Shown here: one piece after another, positions 25,201 to 37,200 of the stretch | Layout: every line of letters starts with the position of its first letter | Position numbering within the stretch: position 1 is the first letter of the stretch | From: Montifringilla adamsi | Lineage: Eukaryota > Chordata > Aves > Passeriformes > Passeridae | DNA: 64,000 bases | NCBI GenBank assembly: GCA_017590115.1 | Contig: JAGGNK010000002.1 | Location: 15,991,264 to 16,055,263 of the forward strand | Direction of reading: 5' to 3' | The notes under the pieces: model-generated | Told to the model about the DNA's origin: nothing | Databases searched by the model: none | What the model saw: the letters and a program-made list of their open reading frames with translations, nothing else | Position numbers and translations under genes: made by a program

Positions 25201-26022
25201 AGCAACTGGCTTGAATGTTGTTTCATGGCTATGCATTAGAAATATAAAAATGTATAAAGCTCACCTTGAGGAAAAAAACAAAGCCCATGTCTCATAAAGC
25301 AAGGTAATAGCACAGAATATCGCTACAAAAATGGGATAGAATAGTGATAGAAGCATAAGTGCGAAAACATCACACAAAAAATTTGTAATTTTTAGCTAAT
25401 GTATGTAGCTATTCTGCTACTTGATCGCTTTTATTCAAAAAATCATTGTAGCCAATCCCTGAGATGCAAGGAAAGAATGTAACACAACAGCAGGTCTTCT
25501 CAGCCAACAAATAAAGCCTAAGAAAAGAAAATTAATTTTTTAAAAAAGTTTTCCGTGAAGATAACCTGGGTTACATGCAGAGTTGAGGGGTCTTTACAGA
25601 CCAGCTGTTTACCCTTTAAAACATCCAATGGAAAATGTTGCATTTACCAGGACCCCATTCTTCACTTTACTTTGATGAAGCAGGAAAACAAATCCAAACC
25701 AAATCCAAACCAAAAGGGTTATAATTGTTTAAGGTATAAGGTAGATCAGCTGTAAGAGGTCTACACAAGTGTGGAAGCAGTTTATACAGCTGAATATGTC
25801 AGTTGTGATCATAAAAAATGCAATTAATTTATTTTTCAGAGGTTTCTGGAGATTTCTGACAGGGAAGACAGAATGCTTTCATTGAGGATGGGTCAGCAGC
25901 AGGTGACCTGGTCCTGCCAGGCCATGGCTGGGGTGACAATGTGCTCAGCATCCCAGTGATGAAAACATCTATCTCCTACCTGGTTATTGTCTCTCTAAAG
26001 AGATGCCCACCCTCAAAGCCTC

Positions 26023-26042
26023 TTTTTTTTTTTTTTTTTTTT
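26023..26042. repeat. poly(T) run, 20 bases
   Basis: Uninterrupted T run. No element recognised beside it. Confidence 0.95.
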
Positions 26043-28375
26043 CCCTAAATTACATGAAAACATAATGAACTAAAGAGGAATTGCTGATTTTCAGTCAGGT
26101 TCAAACCACATCAACAGCTGAGTGAGAGCTGTCCTGTGCCCCCAGAGAGTGAATCCTCGCCTGGCTGATTTCCAGCAGAGCAAACCCTGGGTTTGTGTGT
26201 GATCCTGCAGGAGGGGAAGCTGGGCCATACATTCACATCCACTCAGGAACTTTCTTTTCCCAAGTTTTTTGTGCTCCAACAAGGGAAATGCAGCAAAGCA
26301 AAGCACAGAGGATGACTGAGTATTTATCACAGAGACCAAATGCACAGAGTTCAGCGGGGAGAGCAAGAGCTTTCCACTCTGTGAAAGGAGAATTTGATCA
26401 GAAGTACCCTACAGAATCACAGAGCTCTAAAAGTGAGGAGAAGATTCTTTTCAAAGCTGTTCCTGATTATCTGAAGCTGTGAGACAAATTGTTAAAACTT
26501 GAAACAGGGGCAGGACTAGATCTTAATCAGCTACTGATTACCAAAATTCTGCGTATCTAGAAAGGAAAAAGAAAAATTATTAATTTTTTTTCCTGATATC
26601 TTCTATGTGCAGGCCAGCTTTTGAAATAATAATAAAAAAGCATAAATAATATATTAGCAACTAATCTGAAAGCACTGACATGCCATTTAATAAAAAAAGT
26701 ATTACTAAAAAAAAATCTTACCTGAGGAATTACTACATTCAGGTTCATTTATGCCTTTTTGTCCCATATATAATATCAGGAAAAGACAAAGGGTTTTAAA
26801 GAAAAAAGTACTGAAGTGACTTATAGTTTGGTGTATAGCAAGGGACCTGCTAATTAATAACGTATAAAGTAAATATTATTATTAGAAAAAAAGCAACGTC
26901 TTTATGGAGATAATTTGTTGATTAAAAAGACTCAGATCAAGAGATAAATTGACACAAGTTTTTAAACTTTTAAACTTGGCAAGGATGAGAAATTTGGTGA
27001 AATGTGGGATTTCTTCCTTCAAGCTGTAAATCAACATCTTGTTAGGTATTTCCAATATCTGCCCTAGTATTTGGCATTGTTTCCATCAAACTCTCCTCTG
27101 GGATGTGCCAGTGAACATTTACTCTGCTGAGAATCAAAGGCTGAGATTAAACCATGGACATTTGGTCTTTCTACTTCTTGGCTCATTCTAACTCATTCAC
27201 ATTCTGCACAAGCCCAGTCTTGCATTTTCCCATTGGAAAACAAATGTCCAGATCTCAAGGAATGTATCCCTCTAAATCATCTTTTGAAAGCTAGCTTAAA
27301 AACAATCTTGGCTTCTTAGTTGCACTACCCAAATTCCCCCATTACTGGCTTTTCATTATCTGTCATCAAAATTCCTGCTGAGATGGACAGCAGAAGGTTA
27401 GCCAAGCCTGGAGATCAAATAGCTTTAAATCAGCTGGCCACAGGAATTTAAAAGAAATAAAAAATGACAGAATCCATTCCTTTTTAATGATTCAGAAACC
27501 ATTGCTAGAACACCTCAACAGCAAACAAGATAACTGCTAATTTCCTTCAGCCCCTGCTTGCTTGGGTCCCTTGCAGGTTCAGTTTTGTCAGTCCTTGAAA
27601 GCTGCTCCGTCCCTATTCCAGGTGTGATTCCTCACTGCTGTCTGATGTAGGACAAGGCAATATGGAAATACCTGTCCGCTATCATATATAAGATGTCTGG
27701 AGAAGAAATCACACAATTTCACTGTTGAAATGACTTGATTACTGCACTGAGAAGATTGAGGTAAAATTTAAATAAATAAAGAGCTCAGGAGGTAGAACAG
27801 GAAAAGATATTTCTGCACTGAGTCTGTAGCTGGTTAAGCAAAAGAATGAGGTTCTAAAGAGGGTCTATAAATACATTACAACAATTATTATGACTTAAAT
27901 CTGGCCTTCTGCTGCTTCTACCTGCCAAAAAATACCGTGTCTTTTAACTAATTTCTGTATCACTGTGTACTCCCAAATATATTTTTCCTTCCTTAGAAAA
28001 ATATCTCACAATAATAGGAAGACCTTTTCACAGATCCTGCAAAGTTAATTGAGGCAAGGAAAGTACCAGAGGTAATTGAAGCAAAGAAAGCTCAGCACCA
28101 AGGTGAAGTCATCTCCACTTAGGCTTCATATTTAGTAGGCATTCAACCTAACAACACTGCTAAAGGGAATAAAATTTGGTGTGTCAGGTTTAATGATACA
28201 GAAAGTGGAGAAAGAGGATTAAAATGCAGCACAGGTGCATGGTCTGAGGGAGTTTATGAGCCCTGGGTTTTATTACTCATGTTCACCTATAGGATCAGAT
28301 GCTGTGGATTATAATGCAATGTTCAGGTGGTCAGAGCAAGGTTGGGGCACCCTGTGTAATCCTCTGTTTAAAAGC

Positions 28376-28416
28376 AGAGGTTTACACAGGGTTTACACAC
28401 CTCTGTGTAAACCTCT
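28376..28416. repeat. 14-bp perfect inverted repeat (hairpin)
   Basis: AGAGGTTTACACAG (28376-28389) and CTGTGTAAACCTCT (28403-28416) are exact reverse complements around a 13-base loop. The loop and flanks carry extra partial copies of the same word (GGTTTACACACC in the loop, CCTGTGTAATCCTCTG upstream). Confidence 0.9.
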
Positions 28417-28504
28417 ATGTAAAAGCACTCAGTCTCCACAGGGCGAGTCTTGATACACATTGATTAAAGGTTTTTATGAGAAACAAACTTTTACATTGAG
28501 AAAA

Positions 28505-28560
28505 ACCAAAACAACAAAAAACAAACAAACAAACAAAAAACAAAAAAACAAACAAAGGAA
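28505..28560. repeat. (CAAA)n-rich simple repeat
   Basis: Imperfect CAAA/CAAAAA units, interrupted by longer A runs. Confidence 0.9.
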
Positions 28561-30302
28561 ATAAAAACTGGTGAAAAAAAAAAACAAAACCAAGCTTCTC
28601 ACTATTTTTACAGCCTGGTTTGGCTTTTTTCTTCTAATTCTTTAGATTTGTCTATTTAAATATTTAAATCTACTTACTCTGTACCCATTTAAAAAACCAC
28701 AAATTCTTACTATTCTTATTCCCATAGTTCTTTTTCCTCTCTGCTTCCACTGTGACATATTTGGTCATCTCCTCTTTCTCCTCTCCATGTTATAAATTAG
28801 TTTTTATTAATAGGTTTGTTTTCTATAGATCTCTACCCACTTTTTGCAACCCAAATGTCTGTACTTTAGGCTTTACTTACTGCATTTCAATAAAGAATAA
28901 TTAATCTGGGCTATCTTGAAATTGCTCTGTTTCCAGAGTCTATTAAAAGTCCTTAACTTATTTTAGTTTTAATATCTTTAGCTATGTGATTAAATAGTAA
29001 AGAAAGGTCTGTTCTCATTTACTAAAATGATAGACTGCAGATTACTAAACACAAAGAATGACAAATTTCATCTTCATTATTTTACAATGTTGAGGACTGT
29101 GCATTATCTCTGTAACAAAGATATAATCCATTTGCCATTGAAATTTTTGGTATTTTGCACCAGAGTAAACAACATAAACTCAGCATCTCAATGTAAGAAA
29201 TGACTAAATAAGTACATCATAATATATAAACCAGATTAACCATCATAGATTAATGAGCAAAATCTGAATAAAAGATCAAGAAAAACCAAACTGGAGGAGA
29301 CAGGGTTTTTAACTGCTCCTAATAGAGGAAAAAGTATTAAGCACACATGTAAGTGAAAACACTCTGAGGTTGGTATCTACACTACTCATCCCCAGTTTGC
29401 ATTAACCTTTGAAAGAATGAAGCATTTTGATGCTGCACTAAAGCCTAATTGCTGTATAAAATTATTAGAAGCATGTCTGTACTGTGATTATTAATTATTT
29501 ATTATAATGCTACTGATCAGCATGGTGTCACAAGTTTTATTTGTGATCAAGAAAATGAGTGTAAAAGTAATATTTAGATATATGCTTAGGCTGAATCAAA
29601 AGTGAAAAAGCATTAACTAATTAATTAATAATTAAATAATAAGCATCCACTGATGATTAAAACATCAGTTTCCAAATTGCAGCAAAGAAAGAGGGCAGAG
29701 CTGCTGGGTAAAAACCAAATATGCAAGTGGGGCACTTTTCCTCATTTTCATATTTGTCCAACTTATGAAGATGCACCAAACTTCAATATATTCAAAATAC
29801 CCTGACTTCCCTCTTTATTTTTCTGTTCTGCCATCTGCATGAAACTCAGAAGGAAAATCAGCTGGTGCTTGGCATCTCCAAGGCAGCATTCCATTACTCA
29901 GCTCCCACAAGTCCCACCTGTGTGATGCCAAGCCATGGCAGAGCAGCATTTACCCACCACATCCACTCCTCATTATTGCAGCATTTTTCTTCAGTTCATT
30001 GCAGGATCACTCAGCTCTGTTCCCTCTCATAGGTGGTGAAGTGGTGTTATTTTCTAGTAAAATACAGTATTTTGCTTTTAATTGTTACCTTTTACAATGA
30101 AAACAGACCTTATTTAAAAAAAAAATCCAGAACCAAGCATCCTAAGGCTGCTGAAATGAAATAAAAGTAGTTTCTCTGAAACAATAAGAAAAATTAAATA
30201 CTGAATTTATAGAATTTCTGTTTAGCAACAAGATTCACTAACTTGGCAGAGACATCAAGGAATGGCAGGGAAAAACACACAGACTCCAAAAGAAACTGGA
30301 AG

Positions 30303-30387
30303 GAGAAGAGAAGAGAAGAGAAGAGAAGAGAAGAGAAGAGAAGAGAAGAGAAGAGAAGAGAAGAGAAGAGAAGAGAAGAGAAGAGAA
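30303..30387. repeat. (GAGAA)17 pentanucleotide array
   Basis: Seventeen exact GAGAA units, with a short imperfect tail to about 30400. It is all purine on the plus strand. It gives low-complexity open frames on both strands (R/E/K-rich on plus, S/L/F-rich on minus) that are not genes. Confidence 0.98.
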
Positions 30388-30933
30388 AAGAGAAGAGAGA
30401 AACTTACTTGAATTGTGTGGAAAAAAATGTGTGGAGACCCAGGAAATGACAGAGAAGGCTGGGGCTGATTTAGCTCTGTGTGTGCTGTACATCATGGACA
30501 GGAAGGAGTTCCCCCTTCCTTTGGGACACCTCAGCAATCTGCCATGGAGCAGGACTCTGGCCATGATCTGATGCCCCAAATGAGTGACAGTCACCCTGCA
30601 GGCAGGCCTGAGGCACAGGAGTGACTTCTGAGGGTTACAAAGGATTGTCCAGTAGCAGGGAAAGGATAACAACCCTCAGGTGGTTTTGGTTGTTTTTATG
30701 TAAAACAAGTAATTACACAAAGGTCCTTTTCCCCTTCAGTATGCTCTGCACCAGGCAGAGCCTGCCTTGCTTTTAATAAGTTCTTTTCTGGCTTTGATCA
30801 AAGGAAAGAAAAACTGACAGAGCAAATTGGCAGAGAGCTGGCAGAATTATTGATAAGATGAACAGTTTCTTTAAGACAGCACAGTGTGGTTCCATCATTT
30901 TATAGATTCTTACACATAAATAATTACTGTTTT

Positions 30934-31190
30934 CACAGAATCACAGAATTGTTAGGGTTGGAAGGTGACAGAGGAAGATGTCCAGGGTGTTTGGGATGCC
31001 TCCAGAGAGGCAGCTGTTCCAGGGCTCTGCCCTCTCCATGGTAAGAAGTTCTTCCTCGTGTTGAGGTGGAACTTATTGTGTTTTAGTTTCTGGCCATTTC
31101 TCCTTATCCAGTCCCTGGGCAGCACCCTCTGACACCTCTTGGAGATATTTGTAGGGATTGATGAAATCACTTCATTCTTGTCCGGTCTAA
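30934..31190 (-). mobile_element. CR1 LINE 3' fragment, minus strand
   Basis: Starts with the reverse-complement terminal octamers (CACAGAATCACAGAATTG), then GTTAGGGTTGGAAGGTGACA, a GTTCTTCCTCGTGTTGAGGT block and TTTCTGGCCATTTCTCCTTA, CAGTCCCTGGGCAGCACC and GATATTTGTAGGGATTGATG. This is a CR1 subfamily with the GTTGAGGTGGAACTT version of the 3' region, different from the CR1 copies at 4432 and 17906. It is 5'-truncated. Confidence 0.85.
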
Positions 31191-34105
31191 CCAGGCCCAG
31201 CTCTCATCAAAGGCTGACCCTGAGCCACCAGCATATAGAAAGTACATCTACCAGAAGAGGGGGAGTTCTAAAAACATCTAAATTAAGATATTCAAATTAT
31301 TCTGATAAGAGTGGAAATGTCTTTCACATCCTTTACTATATTCTTTTCTTCGCAATCGTAATAAATGTAATAAGAGGGAGAACAAAGAATGACAGAATCT
31401 TCCATGTTTCATTATCACATCAAATGTTTTACCATAGCCACTGGCAAGACCATTTTATGAAGAACAAGTCCTGGAACCATTATTTTTTTCCTTCACAATT
31501 ACTGGGTAATGAATAGCACAGCATATCTCTAAATCAGAGGGTGGAGAGAGCAGAATCCTCATGGACAGTGAGCACAGCAGAGTGAGACAGTTCTTCTCCA
31601 AACATCTCTCATTACAAGGGAACAGTTACCTGTGAGCTTCAGGATGCAAAATCTGGCCACTGTTGTTCAGTGTTTAATCTACTTGGGGCTGACTGCAGCA
31701 GATGCAAACAGAAGTCCCTCTTCCCTTAACAAGCATTCCCTGGGAGCATCTGTCAGAACGGGAAAACAAGTGGTTATTCACTAAGATTTATAGTCAGCAG
31801 TCAGATAACACCCAACAGGAAATAATCACTTATGCAGTGCAACAGCTGAGCAGGGAATTTCAGAGGGGCTGCATAATTGACCAGCAGCAATATCTGCAAT
31901 AACACTGCTTAGGAAGAGATTAATTTGGTCTGGGGCAGCAGGGCAGGGCTCGGCCCTACAGGCAGCAGGAAGGTGTTATCTCACATCCAGCTCTGCAGGT
32001 TGCACTGAGGCTGTTAGGGGAGCTGGTTAGCCACTACTGGAGGCAAAATATCAAACATTTATCTGCACCTATTTGCTTCCTAATGAGGGGCTAATTCAAT
32101 TTTCCAACAATGGGAGAGCGTGGCAGTGAGTAGGGGATGAGCAGAGGGTCCCTGGGCTGGGGGGTGTTACTGTGACCAAGCTGCTCCTTTAGCAGGATTA
32201 GGGATTTGACACTTCCACTGCATTGGCAGACTTTGGATGATGCCCTATATATTTATTTAAACATAAATTCCATGTTCTGGCCTCTCTTTGAAAGAGCTAA
32301 GGTGGACTGACTGAGTCCCAGTGTAGGATATTAAAGTATTGTTTGCTATTTCCATAATACCCTCATGGTTTGTGCCTTTTCTGTTTGAATCTCAACATGT
32401 GACTGCTTCAGATAAGCAAAATTTCCTCCCTCTTTGGGGTGATAACCACAACCCTGAAAGTTAAACTACAAAACACTTTGCTTGCCAGTCTAATACAGAA
32501 CTGCTGCAAGATTTCATTATCTGGAAATGATGAAACTTGACTAAGAGGACAAGTTTCAGCTGCTGAAATAAATTAAGCTTCATCTAAGCCCTAGTGAGTT
32601 TTTAAAAAAGCAAGCTGTATTGGACATGTTTCCTACTTGAAAATGAAAACCAAGTATATAACAACTGAAAAATGTGAACTTTTAATGAGAAAGAAACCTT
32701 TCAAAATTGTATGCTAAATTTGGGAAAGAGCTCATACCTTCCTTCATCTGCTATCACCCCATGGCTGCGACCTAACATCGCACCTGTAAGAAGCAATAAT
32801 TACAAAGATTTTATTCACAATGAAGCTGAATGTGAAAGTGGAATAAATCATAATTTGCTTTAATGACATCTGTTCAATATCTGTTTAGTTTTTAGGTAAC
32901 ATTACATGACACCAAATGATCGCCACATTGTATTCTTGCATTTTAATTTTATATAAAATAATTTAAACTTTCATTTGTGACCAAGATGTTGCAACAGAAA
33001 TACTGACTGCACTTGTGAATGCCATGGAAACTATAAATGAGCTTAAAATTTTCTCTAAGAATGTAACTGCACAGTTTTTTATATATTTTAATATCAGTAT
33101 TAATATTAAGAAGATGTCTCAGCTCATAAATTTGAAATTTTTGAGGAGCAGATTTTCAAGAACTGCTGCACTGTGCTTCAGAATCAAGTTTTTCAATAGC
33201 CACAGCAGTTTCTGCTTTGAAATCATCAGGCCCTCTTGAAAATCAGAGATAGAACAATGAAAAAAGTACTCACAAGTTTTTCATTCTACTTTAAAAAGTA
33301 GAGAGGAAAAAAGCATTTCTCCAACATATATTTCGCAGGATTACTTATCCATTGTGCATCTCCACTTTTTAAAATTTATTTCCTAGCCCATGTTCATTCT
33401 GCAGTGCACTGTGTAGGCTCCAGTGCTCTGTAGAGCTTCCTTGGTGCCTTTATCAGATAAAATCAAAATCCAAATCCATGTTTCATTTTTTATTTTTTTT
33501 ATATCGAACAGAAGGACCAAAGATTACTTTAACTGTTTGAACTCTTAATTGGTAACAAGACTGTGTGTTCTGTTATTGCCATGTATTTAGTGAAGAAAGT
33601 AAATGCATTTACCTACATTTAGTTGTCTTGGATTGATTTCTTTTAGGTTAATTCCAGTTTACTTTCACTGTGGCCAGAGTAATTGCCAGCCTTCTCTTCA
33701 TACAGAGTGAATTCAGAGGAATGAAGTTTTTTTCCTTGGCAGCAATCCAGCTCAGAAGTGCAGGCACCTGCTGAGCCATTTTAAATCTGCTACTGAAACC
33801 AGTTGCTACACCTCTACATGTTCAGGTGTCCACTCTCCTGTAATTTAATCAATGTATTCAGTTGTTTCCTCCAAAAAGGAAGCAATACTTCCTGAGAACA
33901 GGTTTTCATCATAGAATGTGCTGAATTTTGAGAAATTTATTTCTCGGTGGACTGAAAATTTCTTGCCACTTTGTTTCTCAAGCCATTTTTGCCTCCTTTG
34001 GTCTAGAACTCCAAACAAACAGAATGATGAATGTAAAGCTCTGGAACACATTTCCAACATTCCTGTTTTCCCAGAAGAGAATAATACCCCTGGTGTACCA
34101 CTTAC
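31191..34105. other. AT-rich sequence, no gene seen
   Basis: No repeat or splice-flanked segment I can support. The short open frames here lack splice or promoter context. Confidence 0.4.
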
Positions 34106-34276
34106 CTGCTTTTCCACCATGAAGAACTGAGCATTTTCTTGAATTGGGAATTCCTCTTCTTTCCATGATCCTTGGTTTACTTTGCTTCCAGATGAAATTT
34201 CTGTTATCAGCTTTAACTGCTCAAAAAATTGCTTCTCTTGCTGATGCAGGCTCTCTTTCCTGACACACAGGGAAGC
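34106..34276 (-). CDS. candidate coding exon 1 of minus-strand gene (57 codons)
   Basis: The best single exon in the window: 171 nt, phase 0 at both ends, with minus-strand acceptor TTATTCCTCTTACTCAG and near-perfect donor AAGCAG|GTAAGTGG. The other two frames are closed. The peptide is rich in E, K and Q and includes KESLHQQEKQFFEQLKLITE, then SSGSKVNQGSWKEEEFPIQE and a VEKQ end. The heptad-like spacing of F/L/I residues in the first half suits a coiled coil. Many codons start with G and have A in second position, as in real coding DNA. Its phase-0 end agrees with the start of 19548-19570 after a 14.5-kb intron. No homologue recognised; centrosomal or ciliary coiled-coil proteins would look like this, but that is a guess. 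Confidence 0.5.
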
Positions 34277-37200
34277 CTGAGTAAGAGGAATAATTTTGGC
34301 AAAGGGGTGTGGGAAGAAATAGGAAGAAAAAGAATTACAGGCTATTTCTAAAGAACGTAGAGTTACCTTTTAAATTCTTCCTTTTTCCTTTTCCCAGGAT
34401 TCCACTAGAGAAAATTCTGTGGGCACAAAAAGACCTGCCTGCATTTTTAAAAGATTCTTATGCATTATCCTCAATATCAGCAGTATAATTCATACCCTTC
34501 CACTGGGAAATTGCTGTTCAAAAAGAACTCACTTGTAACAGGATTTTATTCCTCTAGTTCATTGATTACCAGTGATTTTTTACTTGCAACTTCTAAGACT
34601 CTTTTGCATAAGGGATATAAAAGTTGCCTTTCCACACTAAAGTGAAGTTGTTAATTTTGTCACTATTTTTTTTTTTTTTGAGGTTCTAACATAATTTTGA
34701 AAATCAGTGTGGGGGAAAAAAAAAAGTAATGATTGTAGGATGACCACTTGTACCAAGGAGCTCAATTGGGTGGTGTGAGATGAATGAAAGAAGGAGACAA
34801 AACAAAGAAAATGGCCACTGGATTGAAATAATCATTGGAAGACATTGATCAAGTTTGTTACCTTGACCTTACTCAATAATTTTCCTAATTTGCATCGGTG
34901 GAAGCTGATACACACATACACCATGGATCAAAGACTCTTCTGCAGCTGGGGGCTGTTGTGCTGATCATTATTGAAGATTTTGGGCCTCAGAGCCTCCTTG
35001 GGTCCCTCTGCACATTCCAGATTGAATTCCAGCCGTGCTGCTCCCCGTGGGAAGGACAGACAGACGTGCACACCCTGGGCTGGGTCAGTTCCTCAGCCTG
35101 TGCATCGCTGCCACCGCCAAGGCTGAGCTGCACGGGGGGGAGCAGGCTTCCAAAACACAGCACAGATCTTCACAGAAACACTCTGATCCAAAAATCCCAC
35201 TCCAGCATTCAATAATTTTCTCAACATTTTAGAACTAAGTCATTCTACAAAAACAGAAAAATACAAATTAGTTGTAAAGGTTGTATGTAGAATTTGCAAT
35301 CGTGTCGAGCGTGTGAAATCAAAGAAATGAGCAAATCTGCTTTGGATGCACTGTAAAAGTGATACAGCACCCTTAAAACAATATAAAAATCTTATTAAAT
35401 AGCTAAATCTGGAAGCATCTTAGCAATCTTATGTTGTCTTAGCATTGGAATTAGAATTCCATATAAACTGAGTACCTTAAAACTGCTTTGCAGAAAATGA
35501 GGCTTGAGTTGAAACAATGCTATAAATACTTGAGGGCTTTTAGAATAGGAGGTTTTCCAGTCCAGGATCCCAGAGTCTGCACATCCAGATGCCTCAAATA
35601 AAGTAAATTTACTTTATTCTGTTTTCAGTTTCTGAAAACATCAAACAAATTTGATTATACCTATTTATATAGCATCAAACCAACAAATACATATCTAACT
35701 GTCCCAAAATGAATGTGGCCATTCCAAGCCACTACACTTAAACCGGATCTGTTTGTAAATTACTGTAAAATGCACAATATTTGAAAAGGATTTACTGTGT
35801 TGAATGATCAGATATTAATAATGAGTACATGGCATACATATCAAATCTTAATAACATATGTCTGCAGTAATATGCTTTGTATGGCAAAGCTTAGCCTGCA
35901 AATGGAACTACCTTTCCAAATTCTGGCTTCCCAACTCTTCTGCATTTTTAACAATTCATAATTTCAATTTTTTTCTTCTGTAAATCACTGGTTTAAGTGT
36001 TCTATTTCTTCTTTTGAAGCTTTCTCTTTTTAAGCACCTGCATGCAAGAGAGAAGAGAAAAAGTCTGGCAGTGCCTGCACGAGGGTCCTTCAGGAGAGAA
36101 CTATCGTGGTGCTGAATATATGTTTTGTATCTTTGCACATTAATGGGTATTCTAAAAGTTATCTATATTAAGCGCCATCAAAGTTAACAGCCTCTTTTTA
36201 TAAGACTTTATCTTTTTCATTTTAAGATCTTATTAGAATAATAAGCTCAGTGCCTGGTGGGCTGAAAGCAGGCTGCCATTTAACATATTTAATGACCATC
36301 TGGAGATTTTTTTTTTAATTCAAAGTTTTATTTTGTATTTTCTTTTAAGCACCTCTTACTTTTTTTAGAAAAAAAAAAAAAAGAAAAAATCTCATTTTTC
36401 CATTCCAGTCTGGAAGCAGTAAGAGGTGCTAAACACAAAACCCTTGTCTCTACTTCTTTATCACTTCTTATCTCTTGTCCTTTGGGTTGTTGTTGTCTAT
36501 CAGGTCATGCTCCATCATTCCCAGGGTGGTCACACCAAGCATCATCCACAAGGCTTAGCTTATAAATAAAATTTTTGTGTTCATCACATGGGGGTGTGGT
36601 GTGTTTTGGTCAGGTTCTTTCCAGCTATGAAATATAAAGAAGTCCTCAGATATGGCCTGGGGTTGGTCCTCTCTGCTGGCAGCTTGTCTGCACTGCAAGC
36701 AGTAACTGATAATAATGGGATTATTTTCTTCTGCAGGGAAACACAGATGGAGGGGAAGGACAGTGTGGTCATCATTCCTTGCTGGCTGCTTTAAATGCTC
36801 TTTTCATTAATAAAAAATTCAAACTAGATATCATGTATGTTACATGGAAATTAACTGTTAATAGCCTTAAATTAGTACTGCTACGGTAATGTTATTTTTA
36901 GAATTTTGTGCTATGCTGTTGCAAAGTGTGAACTGCATAGTTCTGGTAAGATTTAAAAGTAGAAAATACAATAATGAATGGTGCTGAATATGTGCAAAAA
37001 AAGCTAAATTAGAACTGGCAAGAGTTTTTTATATCTATAAATTTTTCTATAATTTTCTCATTTCACTGTATATGCTTGGCATATAAAGCTTGTTCAAAAG
37101 GAAATTTTTGGCAAACTCTCCTAGATATATTTCAACATTTTGCTTGCTGTTTACCTGGTTATTCTTTGTTGTATTTTGGGGGCAATTACAATAACAGGCA

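Larger units (their letters stand above)
19571..30302. other. long non-coding stretch
   Basis: Unique AT-rich sequence with A/T runs (22255-22273, 26023-26042), a CAAA-rich patch (28505-28560), a hairpin (28376-28416) and two weak plus-strand splice-flanked segments (22067-22123, 28031-28068). No supported gene. It would be intron of the proposed minus-strand gene. Confidence 0.4.

Noticed and set aside
30238..30672. 144-codon minus-strand frame
   Set aside because: Its core is a translated GAGAA microsatellite (serine/leucine/phenylalanine repeat).
34362..34400. Minus-strand splice-flanked segment just upstream of 34106-34276
   Set aside because: In the phase needed to join the next exon it contains a TAA stop.
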